Positions 16,951-26,678 are shown, counted from the first letter of the stretch. The stretch is 64,000 nt of DNA from Mesobacillus sp. S13 (GCF_020422885.1 NZ_CP084622.1:3863001-3927000); one strand, 5' to 3'. Notes: generated from the letters alone by a model not told the origin. A program made the numbers and translations.

Positions 16951-17223
16951 CATCATTTTTAAAATATCATCTGCATCTGCCAGTATTTCTTCATCTGAGC
17001 GATTATCCTTTGGCTTTGGTGGCTCTTTTGCTTTTCGCAGATATTCCGAGAATGGCACGAAGTTATCAGGTGTCATCCGCTGATAGTCCACAAGCCATTT
17101 CTCCCAGATAAACTTCTCCACATTTCTATCAATTGCTTTCGTATAGATCTGCAATCCTTCATCCATCGGCAAGGCCATAATAAAACCAATATCACCGTAC
17201 CGATGGAGAAGGGTATCATACAT
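16936..17223 (-). CDS. Tail assembly chaperone, T part (gpGT-like, frameshift product)
   Basis: A 95-aa ORF with ATG at 17223. It is open upstream in the same frame to at least the slippery site at 17286-17280, so it is probably mainly expressed as a fusion to the preceding ORF (about 208 aa). The sequence is Pro/Lys rich toward the end (KAKEPPKPKDNRSDEEILADADD). It binds TMP during tail assembly in other siphophages. Confidence 0.8.
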   Translation of the reverse strand: MYDTLLHRYGDIGFIMALPMDEGLQIYTKAIDRNVEKFIWEKWLVDYQRMTPDNFVPFSEYLRKAKEPPKPKDNRSDEEILADADDILKMMKRSE

Positions 17224-17225
17224 TT

Positions 17226-17561
17226 CTATTTCATCAATTTGAAAACTTTGGAGAAGAAATTCTTTAAGTCCGGGAGTGACAAAAAATCCTCGAACATACC
17301 TACCATTTCATCGAGGCTCATTTCCTTAACGGCTTTTAATTCTTTACCTGTCAAGTCTGCAAAAAAAGCATAAACCTCATCTTCTGCATCCCCGAGGCTT
17401 TCGAGAACAGAGAAAATGAAATCCATGCCTAATTCTTTGATATTCAATTTATCCTTGGATTCCGCAGCCAGAGCCATCATTGTCCGAGCTTGTCGGCTGA
17501 CTCCGGCTTTTTTGAGAATCCTTAGCATTTTAAAGGTGTCTTGAAATTGCAGGTTACGCAT
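17226..17561 (-). CDS. Tail assembly chaperone, G part (gpG-like)
   Basis: A 111-aa helical protein (FQDTFKMLRILKKAG...EEMSLDEMVG-type). It precedes the T ORF and TMP in the usual siphophage order. Codons 93-94 (Phe-Leu) lie on the heptamer T TTT TTG, a canonical slippery sequence. The -1 frame after it is open into the next ORF. It overlaps the major tail gene stop by 1 bp. Confidence 0.85.
   Translation of the reverse strand: MRNLQFQDTFKMLRILKKAGVSRQARTMMALAAESKDKLNIKELGMDFIFSVLESLGDAEDEVYAFFADLTGKELKAVKEMSLDEMVGMFEDFLSLPDLKNFFSKVFKLMK
17280..17286 (-). promoter_or_regulatory. Programmed -1 ribosomal frameshift site (T TTT TTG)
   Basis: The heptamer is in the correct zero frame at codons 93-94 of the gpG-like ORF. 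After slippage the -1 frame has no stop (GTC ACT CCC GGA CTT AAA ...) and runs into the 16936-17223 ORF. This is the standard arrangement for tail chaperone pairs. Confidence 0.75.
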
Positions 17562-18139
17562 TAAGGAGTCACCGTCACTTTAGGCCAGTAAATCTCAAAT
17601 GATTTTTGGTCTCCGTCATCATGTGCTGTAAATTTCACAGGCACAACAGCTTCATTCTTATCCTGTGTGCTCAGCGTTAGTCCTTCAAGGCTCAGAACGT
17701 TATACAGAATGATAACCACAGGGTCAGCAGTCCCGGCTAGTCTGCCCACAAATGCAAGGCTGTCAGTGTAGTCTGTAAGCTCTACTTTCCCCTTTGAAGT
17801 AATCTTTGTATAGTTTGTGGCAGTGTCATCCACAGTGCTCCCCGCGATTGCAGTAGCAATATTCTGAGCCGTTAATTCTTTTAGGTTGACGGTCAAGGAC
17901 ACTTCTTCCTCATCTAGAACCGTGCCGCCTTTATAATTCCCTTTTGCTCCGTCCACTTCAATCTTTCTGAATGATGGCGCATAAGAAAACTCATTACCTC
18001 CGGCAGTTGCTCCCATCAGTTCACCGTTAATGAACTCTTCAGCTAATTCATCATACGTTAAGTTTTTATACACAGCTCCAGCATCAAGAAGGTAATGCAG
18101 TGGGCTATTAGATGTTAAACCGGTAGTCTTTAATTCCAT
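17561..18139 (-). CDS. Major tail protein
   Basis: A 192-aa beta-rich protein (LKTTGLTSNSPLHYLLDAGAVYKN...; EVSLTVNLKEL) of the phi13/TP901-type major tail family. It forms the tail tube. It lies between the tail terminator gene and the chaperones, as expected. Confidence 0.9.
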   Translation of the reverse strand: MELKTTGLTSNSPLHYLLDAGAVYKNLTYDELAEEFINGELMGATAGGNEFSYAPSFRKIEVDGAKGNYKGGTVLDEEEVSLTVNLKELTAQNIATAIAGSTVDDTATNYTKITSKGKVELTDYTDSLAFVGRLAGTADPVVIILYNVLSLEGLTLSTQDKNEAVVPVKFTAHDDGDQKSFEIYWPKVTVTP

Positions 18140-18148
18140 TTGTTTTCC

Positions 18149-18508
18149 CTACCTTTCAAATAATCTTCCAAGATATATATTTGTTCTTCTGTTCAAGCTA
18201 GGATCATCATCTTCTACAGCTAATCTTCTGTCAGCGTGGAAGGAAATCACATGAGTGTCGGTTATTACTTTGTCATCATCAAATTGCTCATGGACATTAT
18301 TCATCATCGTTTCGAGTGCTGTTGTATCCGCCGCGTTGTCCCATCCGTCCACATCGAGAGTGAGAAGGTTCAGACCATCTTCCAGATATGTGATTTCGAA
18401 TGAGTAAACAAGATAAGGGAATACGGCTGTTTCTGGAGCCTTGAGGAAATAAGCACGAGGATGGATGGATTTCAGCCGGGAGTTTAATAGTTTTCTAATT
18501 TCCAGCAT
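18149..18508 (-). CDS. Tail terminator / tail completion protein
   Basis: A 119-aa protein (EIRKLLNSRLKSIHPRAYFLKAPE...FPYLVYSF) with the pattern of DUF3168/gpU-like tail terminators. It is placed between the HK97 gp10-like gene and the major tail gene. It caps the tail tube. Overlap with the upstream gene is 14 bp. Confidence 0.8.
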   Translation of the reverse strand: MLEIRKLLNSRLKSIHPRAYFLKAPETAVFPYLVYSFEITYLEDGLNLLTLDVDGWDNAADTTALETMMNNVHEQFDDDKVITDTHVISFHADRRLAVEDDDPSLNRRTNIYLGRLFER

Positions 18509-18947
18509 CGTCGCTCACCTCTTCCTCTTCGCTTATTAAGCCTAGTGCTCTATTTTCATTCTCGATGGCTGAAAGATATTTACCTTGAATTATTCGGATT
18601 TCATCGATATTTTCGTAAACTGTGGAGCGAATGATGGAGCGTTTAGGTTGCTTATTGGTACCGAGCTCCTGCTCAACCGCGTACCAGGTATCATGCTTAA
18701 CACCTACTACCAAATCAGTTTCCCTTTTTCTCACCCAATATTGAAATGCGTTAGGAATACGTTTACCGCGTCTCATACCAGGCATTTTTCTGGCCTTGTC
18801 GAGCATTCTTCTCCGAATCAACTTAGCCACATCTTTCAAAGCCGCCCGGCTAAGTTCCTGAATGGTATATTTCGCTCTCTCCACATTGGAAGTGAACTCA
18901 ACACCGTTCTTTTTTACTTTGATTACGCTTCTAGGCATTGGCATCAA
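18495..18947 (-). CDS. HK97 gp10-like neck protein
   Basis: A 150-aa basic protein with MRRGKRIPNAFQYWVRKRET and VGVKHDTWYAVEQELGT, the pattern of the HK97 gp10 family, which forms the head-tail joint. Start and stop overlap the neighbouring genes by 4 and 14 bp. Confidence 0.88.
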   Translation of the reverse strand: MMPMPRSVIKVKKNGVEFTSNVERAKYTIQELSRAALKDVAKLIRRRMLDKARKMPGMRRGKRIPNAFQYWVRKRETDLVVGVKHDTWYAVEQELGTNKQPKRSIIRSTVYENIDEIRIIQGKYLSAIENENRALGLISEEEEVSDDAGN

Positions 18948-19264
18948 GAATCAACCCCTTGGCATACCAATTCGATCGTTTCAAAATCGCTAATGTCCTT
19001 CGACTTCTTTTTCTTGTAATGCCTAATGACTCTGTAAACATCACCATGATGTTCCACTCGTTGCTGACCGTCATAGTCATACATATTGACCGCAAATACA
19101 ACCTCTGGCCTCATACCAGCCTGTGCCGCTGCATAATGCTCTGAGCGAGTGACGGACAATTCCTCACACAAAACAACGAGCCTGAATTCGGATTCAGTTA
19201 AATCCCCAAGCTCGTTCTCTGTGTAATTGATGCTAATTAAAGTTAGTTCATCATCAAAGGTCAT
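18944..19264 (-). CDS. Head-tail adaptor / head closure protein
   Basis: A 106-aa protein of the phage head-tail joining family (SPP1 gp16-like): LISINYTENELGDLTES, VLCEELSVTRSEHYAAAQAGMRPE. It stops DNA leakage and connects to the tail. It is embedded in the usual neck gene order with 4-bp overlaps. Confidence 0.88.
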   Translation of the reverse strand: MTFDDELTLISINYTENELGDLTESEFRLVVLCEELSVTRSEHYAAAQAGMRPEVVFAVNMYDYDGQQRVEHHGDVYRVIRHYKKKKSKDISDFETIELVCQGVDS

Positions 19265-19560
19265 GGAGTCACGCTCCCCGCTTGAACAGCCTGCACATAC
19301 AATTCATTAAGCCTGAATTGAAGATGCCTTGGAGTTCCCTCCATACTGTCCCGGTTTTGATATCGCCATGTGGCCAGGTCAACAACAAACATAAGATGAT
19401 GATCCTCATTAGCGACATCAAGAGTCAAGCCTTTAACAACTTCCAACTCTTTCGCAATACCTTTTATAATCGCTGTAATATACGTGTCGCGCACGGTTGA
19501 ACGAATGCCAAGCCTATCTTTTACCAGGCTGAGCACCGTTGAAAGGTCCTGGTCTAACAT
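19261..19560 (-). CDS. Head-tail connector protein (gp6/gp15-like)
   Basis: A 99-aa helical protein (LSLVKDRLGIRSTVRDTYITAIIKGIAKEL) of the DNA-packaging/connector family, which forms the ring below the portal. It overlaps neighbours by 1-4 bp. Confidence 0.85.
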   Translation of the reverse strand: MLDQDLSTVLSLVKDRLGIRSTVRDTYITAIIKGIAKELEVVKGLTLDVANEDHHLMFVVDLATWRYQNRDSMEGTPRHLQFRLNELYVQAVQAGSVTP

Positions 19561-19754
19561 TACTTATCGCCTTCTTTTTTCTCTTCCACAACTTCTGCAA
19601 TTAACGGTCTCTTCTGGAGATTATCGGAGCCTGAAAGTTCTTCGATACGCTCCTTTTTCCCACGTCCAGAGCGAGGGTATTTATCCCCCACTCTGTACAT
19701 GTGATTATCATCCTGGAGATCCGTGAAAGACTTTAATACTCTGTATTTAGGCAT
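19560..19754 (-). CDS. Small head-module protein
   Basis: A 64-aa basic protein (MPKYRVLKSFTDLQDDNHMYRVGDKYPRSG), a type often found between the capsid and connector genes in Gram-positive siphophages. Its function is not known. Confidence 0.75.
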   Translation of the reverse strand: MPKYRVLKSFTDLQDDNHMYRVGDKYPRSGRGKKERIEELSGSDNLQKRPLIAEVVEEKKEGDK

Positions 19755-19780
19755 TCCACTTCACCCTTTCGATTTTATTA

Positions 19781-21058
19781 TTAAGCTACTGGAGCTGCAT
19801 AATTAACAAGTAGGAATGCGCCTGCATCAGCTGGCTTACCATCGTAACGAGCAGTTCCTTTGAATACAGTCTGATCTTCAATGAATCGAACTTCATCAGA
19901 TGCAGCTAATTGGACACCGCGACGCTCTCCAAGCATGTACTGTTTAAAGTCACCGATTACGACTGCATCAGCAGGAGCATATTGAGAGAACACTACACGC
20001 AATCCTGCAATGCGTGGATTATCCACGTTCTGAGCTACTGTACGGCCATCAGAAGTTGTGGCAATAGATTGAGCAAGGAAGTGGCTGTAATATGTGCTGC
20101 GCTTCATGACAGCAATGATTTCGCCCACTGTATCTTCTCCATCATCAACAGCTCCCAAGTGTGGTAGGAAGTCAGCATATGAGAAATCAGAAGTTACAGC
20201 TGATGCAGTAATAGCAGGGATTACACCTTCAGGTTGCTTTCCAGCTGCACCAGTACCAGTAAGAATTGCTTTATCCAATGCTTTACCGATTGCACGAGCG
20301 ATACGATCTTCAATATAATTTGCAAGGTCAATCATAGAATCTTCAATGATTGCATTGGCCACTGGAATAAATCCGCCAACTTTCCATCCATCAAGCTCAA
20401 CAGCTTCAAAGCCAAGAGCAAGTTCAGATAAAGCTCCAGTTTGTTCAGTCCAAACTGCCTCTGGAATTGCGCCATCCACGATTGCGCGAGCAGTACCATT
20501 TAGAGGCACAACTTCAACCTCGTTATAAAGGTTAGAATAATCACCAAGCATAGGACGTACACGGTCCATTACCACAGCAGGAACAACTAAATCCGTGCCA
20601 GTAAGAGCTCGCTTATTCATAACCGCTTCACGAAGTTTGCCGTAGAACTCACGGACCTCCGGTTGATTTAACCTATCTAGCATTTCAGAACGTGTTTCGT
20701 ATTTGTTTACTTTCATTCTTGATTCCCCCTCAAATTTTGTTTGTTTTTTTGGTGCCGGTGCTGCAGATCGCTGAGTATTATCAGGAGCCTGTTGATTCAA
20801 TTCCTCAAGCTCACCTTCAAGCTCTGCGATTTCACCCTCAAGCTTTGATTTCTTTGCATCGTGCTCGGCCTTTTCGCCTTCCAGCTTCTCGATTTCGCTT
20901 TCCACAGTGGTGACTTCTTCTTCTTCATTTGCTTCCTCGATGGCCTTTTCAAGCTCGGCAGACCTGGTAACAAATGATTCTTCCTGTGCTGTTAGTTCCT
21001 CAAGCAAACTTTTTCGCTGGGCAATTTTCTTAGCCAGCATTAGTTGTTTTAATGCCAT
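19781..21058 (-). CDS. HK97-fold major capsid protein with N-terminal scaffold (delta) domain
   Basis: A 425-aa protein. Residues 1 to about 90 are a long Glu/Lys coiled coil (delta domain) likely removed by the prohead protease near residues 110-120 (KFEGESRMKVNKYE). The capsid domain follows, with TGTDLVVPAVVMDRVRPML and GWKVGGFIPVANAIIEDS typical of the family. It builds the icosahedral shell. The gene begins 29 bp inside the protease gene. Confidence 0.95.
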   Translation of the reverse strand: MALKQLMLAKKIAQRKSLLEELTAQEESFVTRSAELEKAIEEANEEEEVTTVESEIEKLEGEKAEHDAKKSKLEGEIAELEGELEELNQQAPDNTQRSAAPAPKKQTKFEGESRMKVNKYETRSEMLDRLNQPEVREFYGKLREAVMNKRALTGTDLVVPAVVMDRVRPMLGDYSNLYNEVEVVPLNGTARAIVDGAIPEAVWTEQTGALSELALGFEAVELDGWKVGGFIPVANAIIEDSMIDLANYIEDRIARAIGKALDKAILTGTGAAGKQPEGVIPAITASAVTSDFSYADFLPHLGAVDDGEDTVGEIIAVMKRSTYYSHFLAQSIATTSDGRTVAQNVDNPRIAGLRVVFSQYAPADAVVIGDFKQYMLGERRGVQLAASDEVRFIEDQTVFKGTARYDGKPADAGAFLLVNYAAPVA

Positions 21059-21641
21059 TTTTCAATCTCTCCCTTAACTGTGTTTTTTTTGATTCGATCA
21101 TACGCTTTTTATCGCGCTCAAAATCTGCCTTCCTTGCCTGGACCGAAGTATCAGCGTAGGCCGGGAAAGTTACCACGGATATTTCATGAAGATCAATTTT
21201 CTTTAATCGCCATTTAATGCTGCCATCATCCCGGAACTCGGTTTCTTCTTCGAGGATATTAAAGCCGAAACTGCACTGATCAACATCTCCGCGCTTTAAA
21301 CGCTCGTAAAGATTCAAAGCATCAGTATCATTCTCATTGACCTTGATACTCCCCCAAAGCCCTCGATTGTCCACACGCAGCTGCAGTGTGCCGGATTTAG
21401 TCCTCCCGAGAACTAGATTGGTATCATGATTGATTAAGGCTCTTACATCATTACTCATAGTTTCATTGAAAGCCGATGGATCAATTTCCTCATAAGCACC
21501 TGGCCACAATTCGGTTTCAGAATTGAATACAGCAAAATAACCTTCAATGATTTTTTCTTCTGTTTCTTGTTCTGCTCGTGTGGTCAGTTCGCTCGGCAGG
21601 CTTCTTATTTGCCGCTCTGTTCCTTTAGTCATTGTTCTCAC
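21030..21641 (-). CDS. HK97-family prohead protease
   Basis: A 203-aa protein. It contains [17 protein letters not shown] sequence near residue 33, [18 protein letters not shown] (catalytic His) and [16 protein letters not shown] (catalytic Ser region). It matures the capsid by removing the delta domain. An internal ATG six bases downstream is a possible alternative start. It overlaps the portal gene by 17 bp and the capsid gene by 29 bp. Confidence 0.93.
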   Translation of the reverse strand: MRTMTKGTERQIRSLPSELTTRAEQETEEKIIEGYFAVFNSETELWPGAYEEIDPSAFNETMSNDVRALINHDTNLVLGRTKSGTLQLRVDNRGLWGSIKVNENDTDALNLYERLKRGDVDQCSFGFNILEEETEFRDDGSIKWRLKKIDLHEISVVTFPAYADTSVQARKADFERDKKRMIESKKTQLRERLKNGIKTTNAG

Positions 21642-22824
21642 CGCCTTTCAATTTATCCTGTTCGCCAATTTTTTCGGCTGGGATAAAGTTTTCAAGAATA
21701 ACCAATTTATCAAGGCCTTCTTTAGGTGACATACCAATCCAATCCCGGACTTCGTTCCCCCACATCAAACCTTTTGTATATAAATTAGAACCAACATCAG
21801 CAAGCTCTTTAAGATCGTAAGCGTATAGGCTGCGTGGATTAAACTTGAAATAGTACGTATCAGCAATTAAAAGCTTCCTAGTCATTTCCTGTTCAAGGCC
21901 TTTTGCAATTGGTAGAACCGTAGTATTGATGAAGTTGTTATATTCATCTTTTTTGTAGTCACCGACGCCCAAGAAAAAAGCCGGGACACCAAAGATTCCC
22001 GCTATTGTCCGTTTATCAAGTTGTACTGCATCATTAATTGCCAGGTCATTCAATGACAATGGCTTTACCTGTTGAACTTCAAGTAGTTCAGCTGGGACAA
22101 TCCACGGCTTACCTGCTTCACTTGATGCCAGATATTTGTCATAAACTTTATCTCGACCTTCTTCACTTGCGAGCTCTGCTGTCATGGCATCGACCTTCAC
22201 GATAAGAGAAGGCATGTATTTTCCGCTCATGAAACTTTTTTTAGTGGCTGTGGCTTGCTTTAGGTTTTGGGCAATGTCTTTTAATACAACTCTGTATCCT
22301 TGCCCTATATATGGCTTGTCCGGGTTAGGATTAATAACAAAGTGTAATAATTCATCATGCCTGTATGACTTATTGTCATATTCAACCAGGTAGGCATCAG
22401 ACAAATCCTTGAAACGTACTTTGGATGGACTGAGAGGAATTAATTCATCGATTAATCCATCTTTTAACTTAGGAAAGACAACGCTATTCCCTTCGCCTTC
22501 CAGCAGCAAAGTGTTGACGATGTTATATATCCAGTTTTTCCTTGTCATCAATGAATAAGGATTGATGTCAATTTTTCTGGACAGCGCATTCTTAATACGA
22601 ATGTCTCCATTTTCGGTATTCTCCATCAGGTGAATTGTCATCGATGATACGAGATCTGCTATTTTGTGAACCGCCATCTTCACTTCTGGATTGTCAGATA
22701 ACCGGGTATAACCAGGAACAACCAAAGTGTCGTAAGCCTCAGTGGATAGAAACCATCCCATAGCATCAGTTGGTGTTGTTTCGGCTCGCTTCTGGCTTTT
22801 ATTACGGTTTCTCTTTTTCCCCAT
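21625..22824 (-). CDS. Phage portal protein (HK97/SPP1 type)
   Basis: A 399-aa protein with [48 protein letters not shown] and [21 protein letters not shown], the conserved run of HK97 portals. It forms the dodecameric ring for DNA entry. It follows the large terminase gene directly, with stop and start adjacent. Confidence 0.95.
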   Translation of the reverse strand: MGKKRNRNKSQKRAETTPTDAMGWFLSTEAYDTLVVPGYTRLSDNPEVKMAVHKIADLVSSMTIHLMENTENGDIRIKNALSRKIDINPYSLMTRKNWIYNIVNTLLLEGEGNSVVFPKLKDGLIDELIPLSPSKVRFKDLSDAYLVEYDNKSYRHDELLHFVINPNPDKPYIGQGYRVVLKDIAQNLKQATATKKSFMSGKYMPSLIVKVDAMTAELASEEGRDKVYDKYLASSEAGKPWIVPAELLEVQQVKPLSLNDLAINDAVQLDKRTIAGIFGVPAFFLGVGDYKKDEYNNFINTTVLPIAKGLEQEMTRKLLIADTYYFKFNPRSLYAYDLKELADVGSNLYTKGLMWGNEVRDWIGMSPKEGLDKLVILENFIPAEKIGEQDKLKGGENND

Positions 22825-24564
22825 TTACTCACCTCCCCCATTCAACCATCTGGATGCTGATTGTGCTTTTTCCATGCTTTCAAGCATACGAACAGCCCCG
22901 AACACACTCGCATCAAAATAATCAATACGCAGTTCGGGCATAACTTTTTCATATTGGATCATATCATCTGTTTTCTCTATAGCCCGGACATTTTGCAAAC
23001 AGTATTCATAAGCTTGGGAACCAAGGTAATAAAATTTTCCTTCTTTGGCTTTACCCTCAATTCTCCTGAATCCCTGAGATTTTTTGTAGAAATACTGTGG
23101 TTGGTCCACAATATTGAATCGGTTCTTTTTCATGTTCAAGAAGAACTCCTGAGCAAATTTCCGGTCAAAGCCAACCTGCTTAATCTTGAATCCTTTATTT
23201 CGCATGGCAATGAACCATTTTACTAGCTCATCCTGATCAACAACTGGTGCATTCGGCATCGTAAGCCACTTGTCCTCTTTCCAGCCGAATAACGGAATGT
23301 TATCTTCCTCCGCCTTTATATATGCCTGTGTAATGGGAAAGAATCCATGTGTTATAGCAATATCCACGTCTTTGTAAGTTCCATATAAAGCTGTAGCATT
23401 CAAGTCATGAACTTTTGCTAAGTCAGCCCCGCCAAACCATTCAATCGGAAGTTTTGCAAGCTGATCTATCGTCCAGGAATATTTTTTATTACTTGCCTTA
23501 AATTCGTCCACATTAAAATAAGCTTTCATTGCTGAAGTGTAGACATTGAGTGATTTAGCGAGGAACGACTTTCTTTGCTGTGGATCATTCTGAGCTTGTC
23601 GGGCATCGTTAAGCAATTCCTGGGCAGATACGGAAACATTATAATTTGGATTTGCTTTCTCATGTTCTAATGGATTTGTATAATCCACATCACCATTTTC
23701 GTCCTGGTCAGCTTTCGCGATGAAAACAAAGTATTGCTCATCTACCACCGTGCCATTTAAAACCTTTTGACAGTAAGTCATTCGGTTATAGCAGAACGAA
23801 TTCATGTTGTCCCCGGCTGTCGTTATGCCAATACATAAACTATTACGGTAAGCCTTTCCTGATTCCTTGATGGTGTTGTAGTGGCTGGCACTTTTATAAA
23901 GGTGTAACTCATCTAAAATCTGTATTAAGGTATTTAATGAATCCATGCGATCACTGTTTCCGGCAATGGTTTCAATCCTCATGTATCCATCGCCTAAGTC
24001 ACCGCTAATGCTATGCTCTTGGTTATTATCCAAAATCCGAAAATTGTCTTCTTCGCCCATTTGCTTGAGATTGAAGTTGAGGAAGTTGAATCCTTGCAAT
24101 GCTTGTTTTAATTTTTCCCCCACAATTACAATTTCCGCTCCAGATTTTCTCTCTAATATCCCTAACCCCCACGCTAAAGCCGTGTTGAATGGAGTTTTAC
24201 CATTCTTCCTTGCCAACATGATAAACGCTTCTTTAAACCGCCTAAGTATTGTGCCTTTATGATAAAAACCCAAAAGATTATAGATCACAAATTTCTGCCA
24301 CGGCTGCAAATAAAAAGGCGTGCCCCTTAAAGGCCGCCCATCCATATCTTCACCTTTTTGATGAACAAATGTTCTTTCTATAATGCCGATGACAAACTCA
24401 GCATCTTTCGGATTGAAGTCGTAAGCTTCATTGTTTAAGTCTCGCAGAAACCTTTCACACATTTGGATTGTTTCCACGCAAGCCACTTTTCTGCCTTCCA
24501 CTATGCTGTTTGCATACTCCATAACAACATCGTGGTTTTTTTGAGGGGTTTTTTTCCTACTCAA
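22825..24564 (-). CDS. terL: Terminase large subunit
   Basis: A 579-aa protein. The ATPase shows the Walker A-like [14 protein letters not shown] and Walker [11 protein letters not shown]; the C-terminal nuclease has Asp residues in [14 protein letters not shown] and AVRML-type ends. It drives packaging and cuts concatemers. It belongs to the HK97/phi-105 type usual with P27 small terminases and HNH proteins. The start overlaps TerS by 8 bp. Confidence 0.95.
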   Translation of the reverse strand: MSRKKTPQKNHDVVMEYANSIVEGRKVACVETIQMCERFLRDLNNEAYDFNPKDAEFVIGIIERTFVHQKGEDMDGRPLRGTPFYLQPWQKFVIYNLLGFYHKGTILRRFKEAFIMLARKNGKTPFNTALAWGLGILERKSGAEIVIVGEKLKQALQGFNFLNFNLKQMGEEDNFRILDNNQEHSISGDLGDGYMRIETIAGNSDRMDSLNTLIQILDELHLYKSASHYNTIKESGKAYRNSLCIGITTAGDNMNSFCYNRMTYCQKVLNGTVVDEQYFVFIAKADQDENGDVDYTNPLEHEKANPNYNVSVSAQELLNDARQAQNDPQQRKSFLAKSLNVYTSAMKAYFNVDEFKASNKKYSWTIDQLAKLPIEWFGGADLAKVHDLNATALYGTYKDVDIAITHGFFPITQAYIKAEEDNIPLFGWKEDKWLTMPNAPVVDQDELVKWFIAMRNKGFKIKQVGFDRKFAQEFFLNMKKNRFNIVDQPQYFYKKSQGFRRIEGKAKEGKFYYLGSQAYEYCLQNVRAIEKTDDMIQYEKVMPELRIDYFDASVFGAVRMLESMEKAQSASRWLNGGGE

Positions 24565-24937
24565 GAGCGCTCAACACACTTGCCAGTTTTGACTTTTTAG
24601 GATTGTCTGTTGTAACCGTTTCAACTGATTTTGGATTAAGACATAATCTATCAGAGTATGCAATTATGTCTTTTCTCAGGTTCTCCAGAGTAGCAACGAT
24701 AGCTGACTTCTTTGTTCCTCCTGCTGCAGTTTCGGTTTCGTACTGGTAGTTGCTGTCGATGAATTTCTGATTGGCTTGTTCATACTGAGCCAATAAATCT
24801 GAATAGATAGTTATGATCGCATCGTATTCTGGTTTATATGTGCCTAATCCCTTCATATCGGAAACAACTTTTTCTTTTATGGATAATGACCGATACTCAA
24901 TCACTTCACCTTTTTTACTGCCTTTCTTTCGCGCCAT
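24557..24937 (-). CDS. terS: P27-family terminase small subunit
   Basis: 126 aa from [30 protein letters not shown]; an upstream ATG at 4955 of the same line (24955) lacks one. The C-terminal segment [14 protein letters not shown] is typical of P27 TerS. It recognises the packaging site and recruits TerL. Confidence 0.9.
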   Translation of the reverse strand: MARKKGSKKGEVIEYRSLSIKEKVVSDMKGLGTYKPEYDAIITIYSDLLAQYEQANQKFIDSNYQYETETAAGGTKKSAIVATLENLRKDIIAYSDRLCLNPKSVETVTTDNPKKSKLASVLSALE

Positions 24938-25015
24938 TCTCTGCCTCACCTCCAAAAAAAGTTTTTTGACGGTCGCTCTATTGGAAAAAGTTCCCCCCTC
25001 CGGTCCCTGTGACTC
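24938..25015. other. Candidate cos region between HNH and terS
   Basis: This non-coding stretch holds a G-run on the minus strand (ACCGGAGGGGGGAAC, near 24996-25010) and a short repeated CTTTTT pattern. In HK97-type Gram-positive phages with HNH next to P27 TerS the cohesive ends map here. The exact cut cannot be read from the sequence. Confidence 0.35.
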
Positions 25016-25318
25016 TCAAAAATTATTTTCAAAGTGGGGGGGATAAAGTTTTTTCATTCGCTCCACCCATGCCATTCCTTTTTCCGTTAATTCATGTGAG
25101 TCTCTAACGTGCATACTGTTGTGACATTGATTGCATAGGCTGATAAGGTTTGTGCTGTCTAGTTTCCTCTCAGGGTAAAGCTCAAGAGGATTAACGTGAT
25201 GCACCATAGCCGCTGCTGTTACCTTGCCGTACCTTACACACTCTCTGCATTGGTACTTGTCGCGCCTGAGTACTGCTGCACGTTTCTTCTTCCACTTGTC
25301 TGTCTTATAGAAGTTCAT
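25016..25318 (-). CDS. Phage HNH endonuclease
   Basis: A 100-aa protein with CRECVRYGKVTAAAMVHHV (zinc Cys pair and the HNH His), LDSTNLISLCNQCHNSMH. HNH proteins beside TerS/TerL assist terminase cleavage at cos. Its ATG overlaps the stop of a 37-aa upstream ORF. Confidence 0.93.
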   Translation of the reverse strand: MNFYKTDKWKKKRAAVLRRDKYQCRECVRYGKVTAAAMVHHVNPLELYPERKLDSTNLISLCNQCHNSMHVRDSHELTEKGMAWVERMKKLYPPHFENNF

Positions 25319-25428
25319 TTGCTCTCAGCCTTTGTTGGTATCTTATTCTGTACGCAATTAGCGAAAGGACAGAAGATTACTCTGCCATCTTCCTTCACTG
25401 CCCAGATACAGCTTTGACATTTCTTCAC
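25315..25428 (-). CDS. Cys-rich 37-aa protein
   Basis: GTG start at 25428 with GAGGTGAGGGCAGA upstream. The sequence has CQSCIWAVKE and FCPFANC, four Cys that could bind zinc. Its stop overlaps the HNH start (ATGA). Function unknown. Confidence 0.65.
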   Translation of the reverse strand: MKKCQSCIWAVKEDGRVIFCPFANCVQNKIPTKAESK

Positions 25429-25518
25429 TCTGCCCTCACCTCAATAAGTAGTATATAAAACTATAAGTCATGGTTATTCCTACTACTTATGGGCATTCCT
25501 ATGGCAAAAAGAAACCTC
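25429..25518. other. Short intergenic region upstream of the late operon
   Basis: It contains direct and inverted copies of AGTAG/CTACT around 25446-25488 (AAGTAGTATATAAAACTATA and CTACTTATGG). This is a plausible site for the late-gene activator encoded just upstream to switch on the packaging and structural operon. No clear sigma-A promoter is visible. Confidence 0.3.
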
Positions 25519-26022
25519 TCATGCGTATAAGCAAAAGAGGCTTCTGTTCTTCTGTATCTTAATCTTATCTTCTGCCCTGGCAATGGTTTTCCTCACTGTC
25601 CCTATGTGTACGTTCAGCATGTATGCAATATGGCTTTCAGGGAAGCAGTAACCTCTGGACATTAAGTATATTTCCTTCTCTCTCTCGGTCAATGTGGATA
25701 GAGCATCAGCGATCAACTCTTTATCGTATGCTGACAGTGTGCTCTCTTTCTTATGTTCATCCCAGCTGTACACATTATCATCCATGCTCCTGAAGTATCT
25801 TTGCATAAGCAGCGGGTCAAATGGTCTCTCACGCTCATACGCTGCCCTTCTCTCAATCCCCCGCTTATTCCCCGGCCTTCTCCCTGTCTGCATCCATTCG
25901 AGAGCATAACTGATATCCGATGCCATGCCCCCGAGCAGTTTATTGTCCTCTACAGATGCAGATTGTTGGAGAAGGCGAATGCTTTTTAAGGCTTGCTTGT
26001 ATTCCTCGATTAGGTCTTGCAA
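25519..26022 (-). CDS. Sigma-like late transcription regulator (Xpf/ArpU type)
   Basis: A 167-aa protein. The C-terminal half resembles sigma-70 region 4: ALSTLTEREKEIYLMSRGYCFPESHIAYMLNVHIGTVRKTI. Proteins of this size just before terS in Gram-positive phages (PBSX Xpf, ArpU/RinA group) activate late genes. Its position directly upstream of HNH/terS supports this role. Confidence 0.8.
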   Translation of the reverse strand: MQDLIEEYKQALKSIRLLQQSASVEDNKLLGGMASDISYALEWMQTGRRPGNKRGIERRAAYERERPFDPLLMQRYFRSMDDNVYSWDEHKKESTLSAYDKELIADALSTLTEREKEIYLMSRGYCFPESHIAYMLNVHIGTVRKTIARAEDKIKIQKNRSLFCLYA

Positions 26023-26046
26023 TTCGACCTCCCCCTTTTAGGTGGT

Positions 26047-26229
26047 TTAAGTAAATAAGTATGCTGAAAGCTTAACTGCTGCATAGATTATTCCTATTGT
26101 TATAAAAACAGATGGTACAAGCACCAATACAGCAAGGAAGATAATCCATAGCAATGAAGCAATTAGTATGAATACCAGATAAACTCCTTCGAGCATCCAT
26201 TTAAATGAGTCTATAATGAATTCCTTCAC
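26047..26229 (-). CDS. Small membrane protein
   Basis: A 60-aa protein with two hydrophobic stretches (VYLVFILIASLLWIIFLAVLVL and FITIGIIYAAVKLSAYL). Family and role are not recognised. It lies in the early/middle gene strip. Confidence 0.65.
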   Translation of the reverse strand: MKEFIIDSFKWMLEGVYLVFILIASLLWIIFLAVLVLVPSVFITIGIIYAAVKLSAYLFT

Positions 26230-26293
26230 CTTCGCCCCTCCTGTCTAATTTGTAGAATGTTAGATTGGTTACGCTAAATCATCGAATAGTTCA

Positions 26294-26476
26294 CTAAATT
26301 TTTTCCACATCATCGAAAATAACTTCAAGGTCTGTAAGTGCTTCTTCTAATAAATCTGGACTTTCTGCTCCATCTGCATCGTGATATTTCCGTACCTTGT
26401 AAATGGCTTTTGTAATCAAATTAAATTCACCAGATGACAATTCATAAACAACGGTTTCTCGCTTTTTCAAGTCCAT
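26294..26476 (-). CDS. Hypothetical acidic phage protein
   Basis: A 60-aa protein (MDLKKRETVVYELSSGEFNLITKAIYKV...), mostly helical and acidic at the end. No family recognised. Confidence 0.6.
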   Translation of the reverse strand: MDLKKRETVVYELSSGEFNLITKAIYKVRKYHDADGAESPDLLEEALTDLEVIFDDVEKI

Positions 26477-26487
26477 TCACCTACCTT

Positions 26488-26634
26488 TTACGCTAATTCT
26501 TCATCCTCTTGACCGCAATCTACACAAACAAAAGCATTTGTATCTGTATAGGTTGATTCAATAACCCTTTGAACTGTGTTCATTCCGTCAATCGAACAAA
26601 AACGCTCTATTTCTTCCCCGATTTCATACTTCAC
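26488..26634 (-). CDS. 48-aa phage protein with CxxC
   Basis: GTG start at 26634, RBS GGAGGAATCGTT. The sequence reads MKYEIGEEIERFCSIDGM..., then FVCVDCGQEDEEL; single CxxC pair plus one more Cys. Function unknown. It sits 12 bp upstream of the next small gene in the same direction. Confidence 0.6.
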   Translation of the reverse strand: MKYEIGEEIERFCSIDGMNTVQRVIESTYTDTNAFVCVDCGQEDEELA

Positions 26635-26678
26635 AACGATTCCTCCTTAGTGAACCTTTTTACTCTTCGGTTTGTGCA

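Noticed and set aside
19910..20528. Plus-strand ORFs within the capsid gene
   Set aside because: Antisense frames of the major capsid protein, which is clearly coding on the minus strand.
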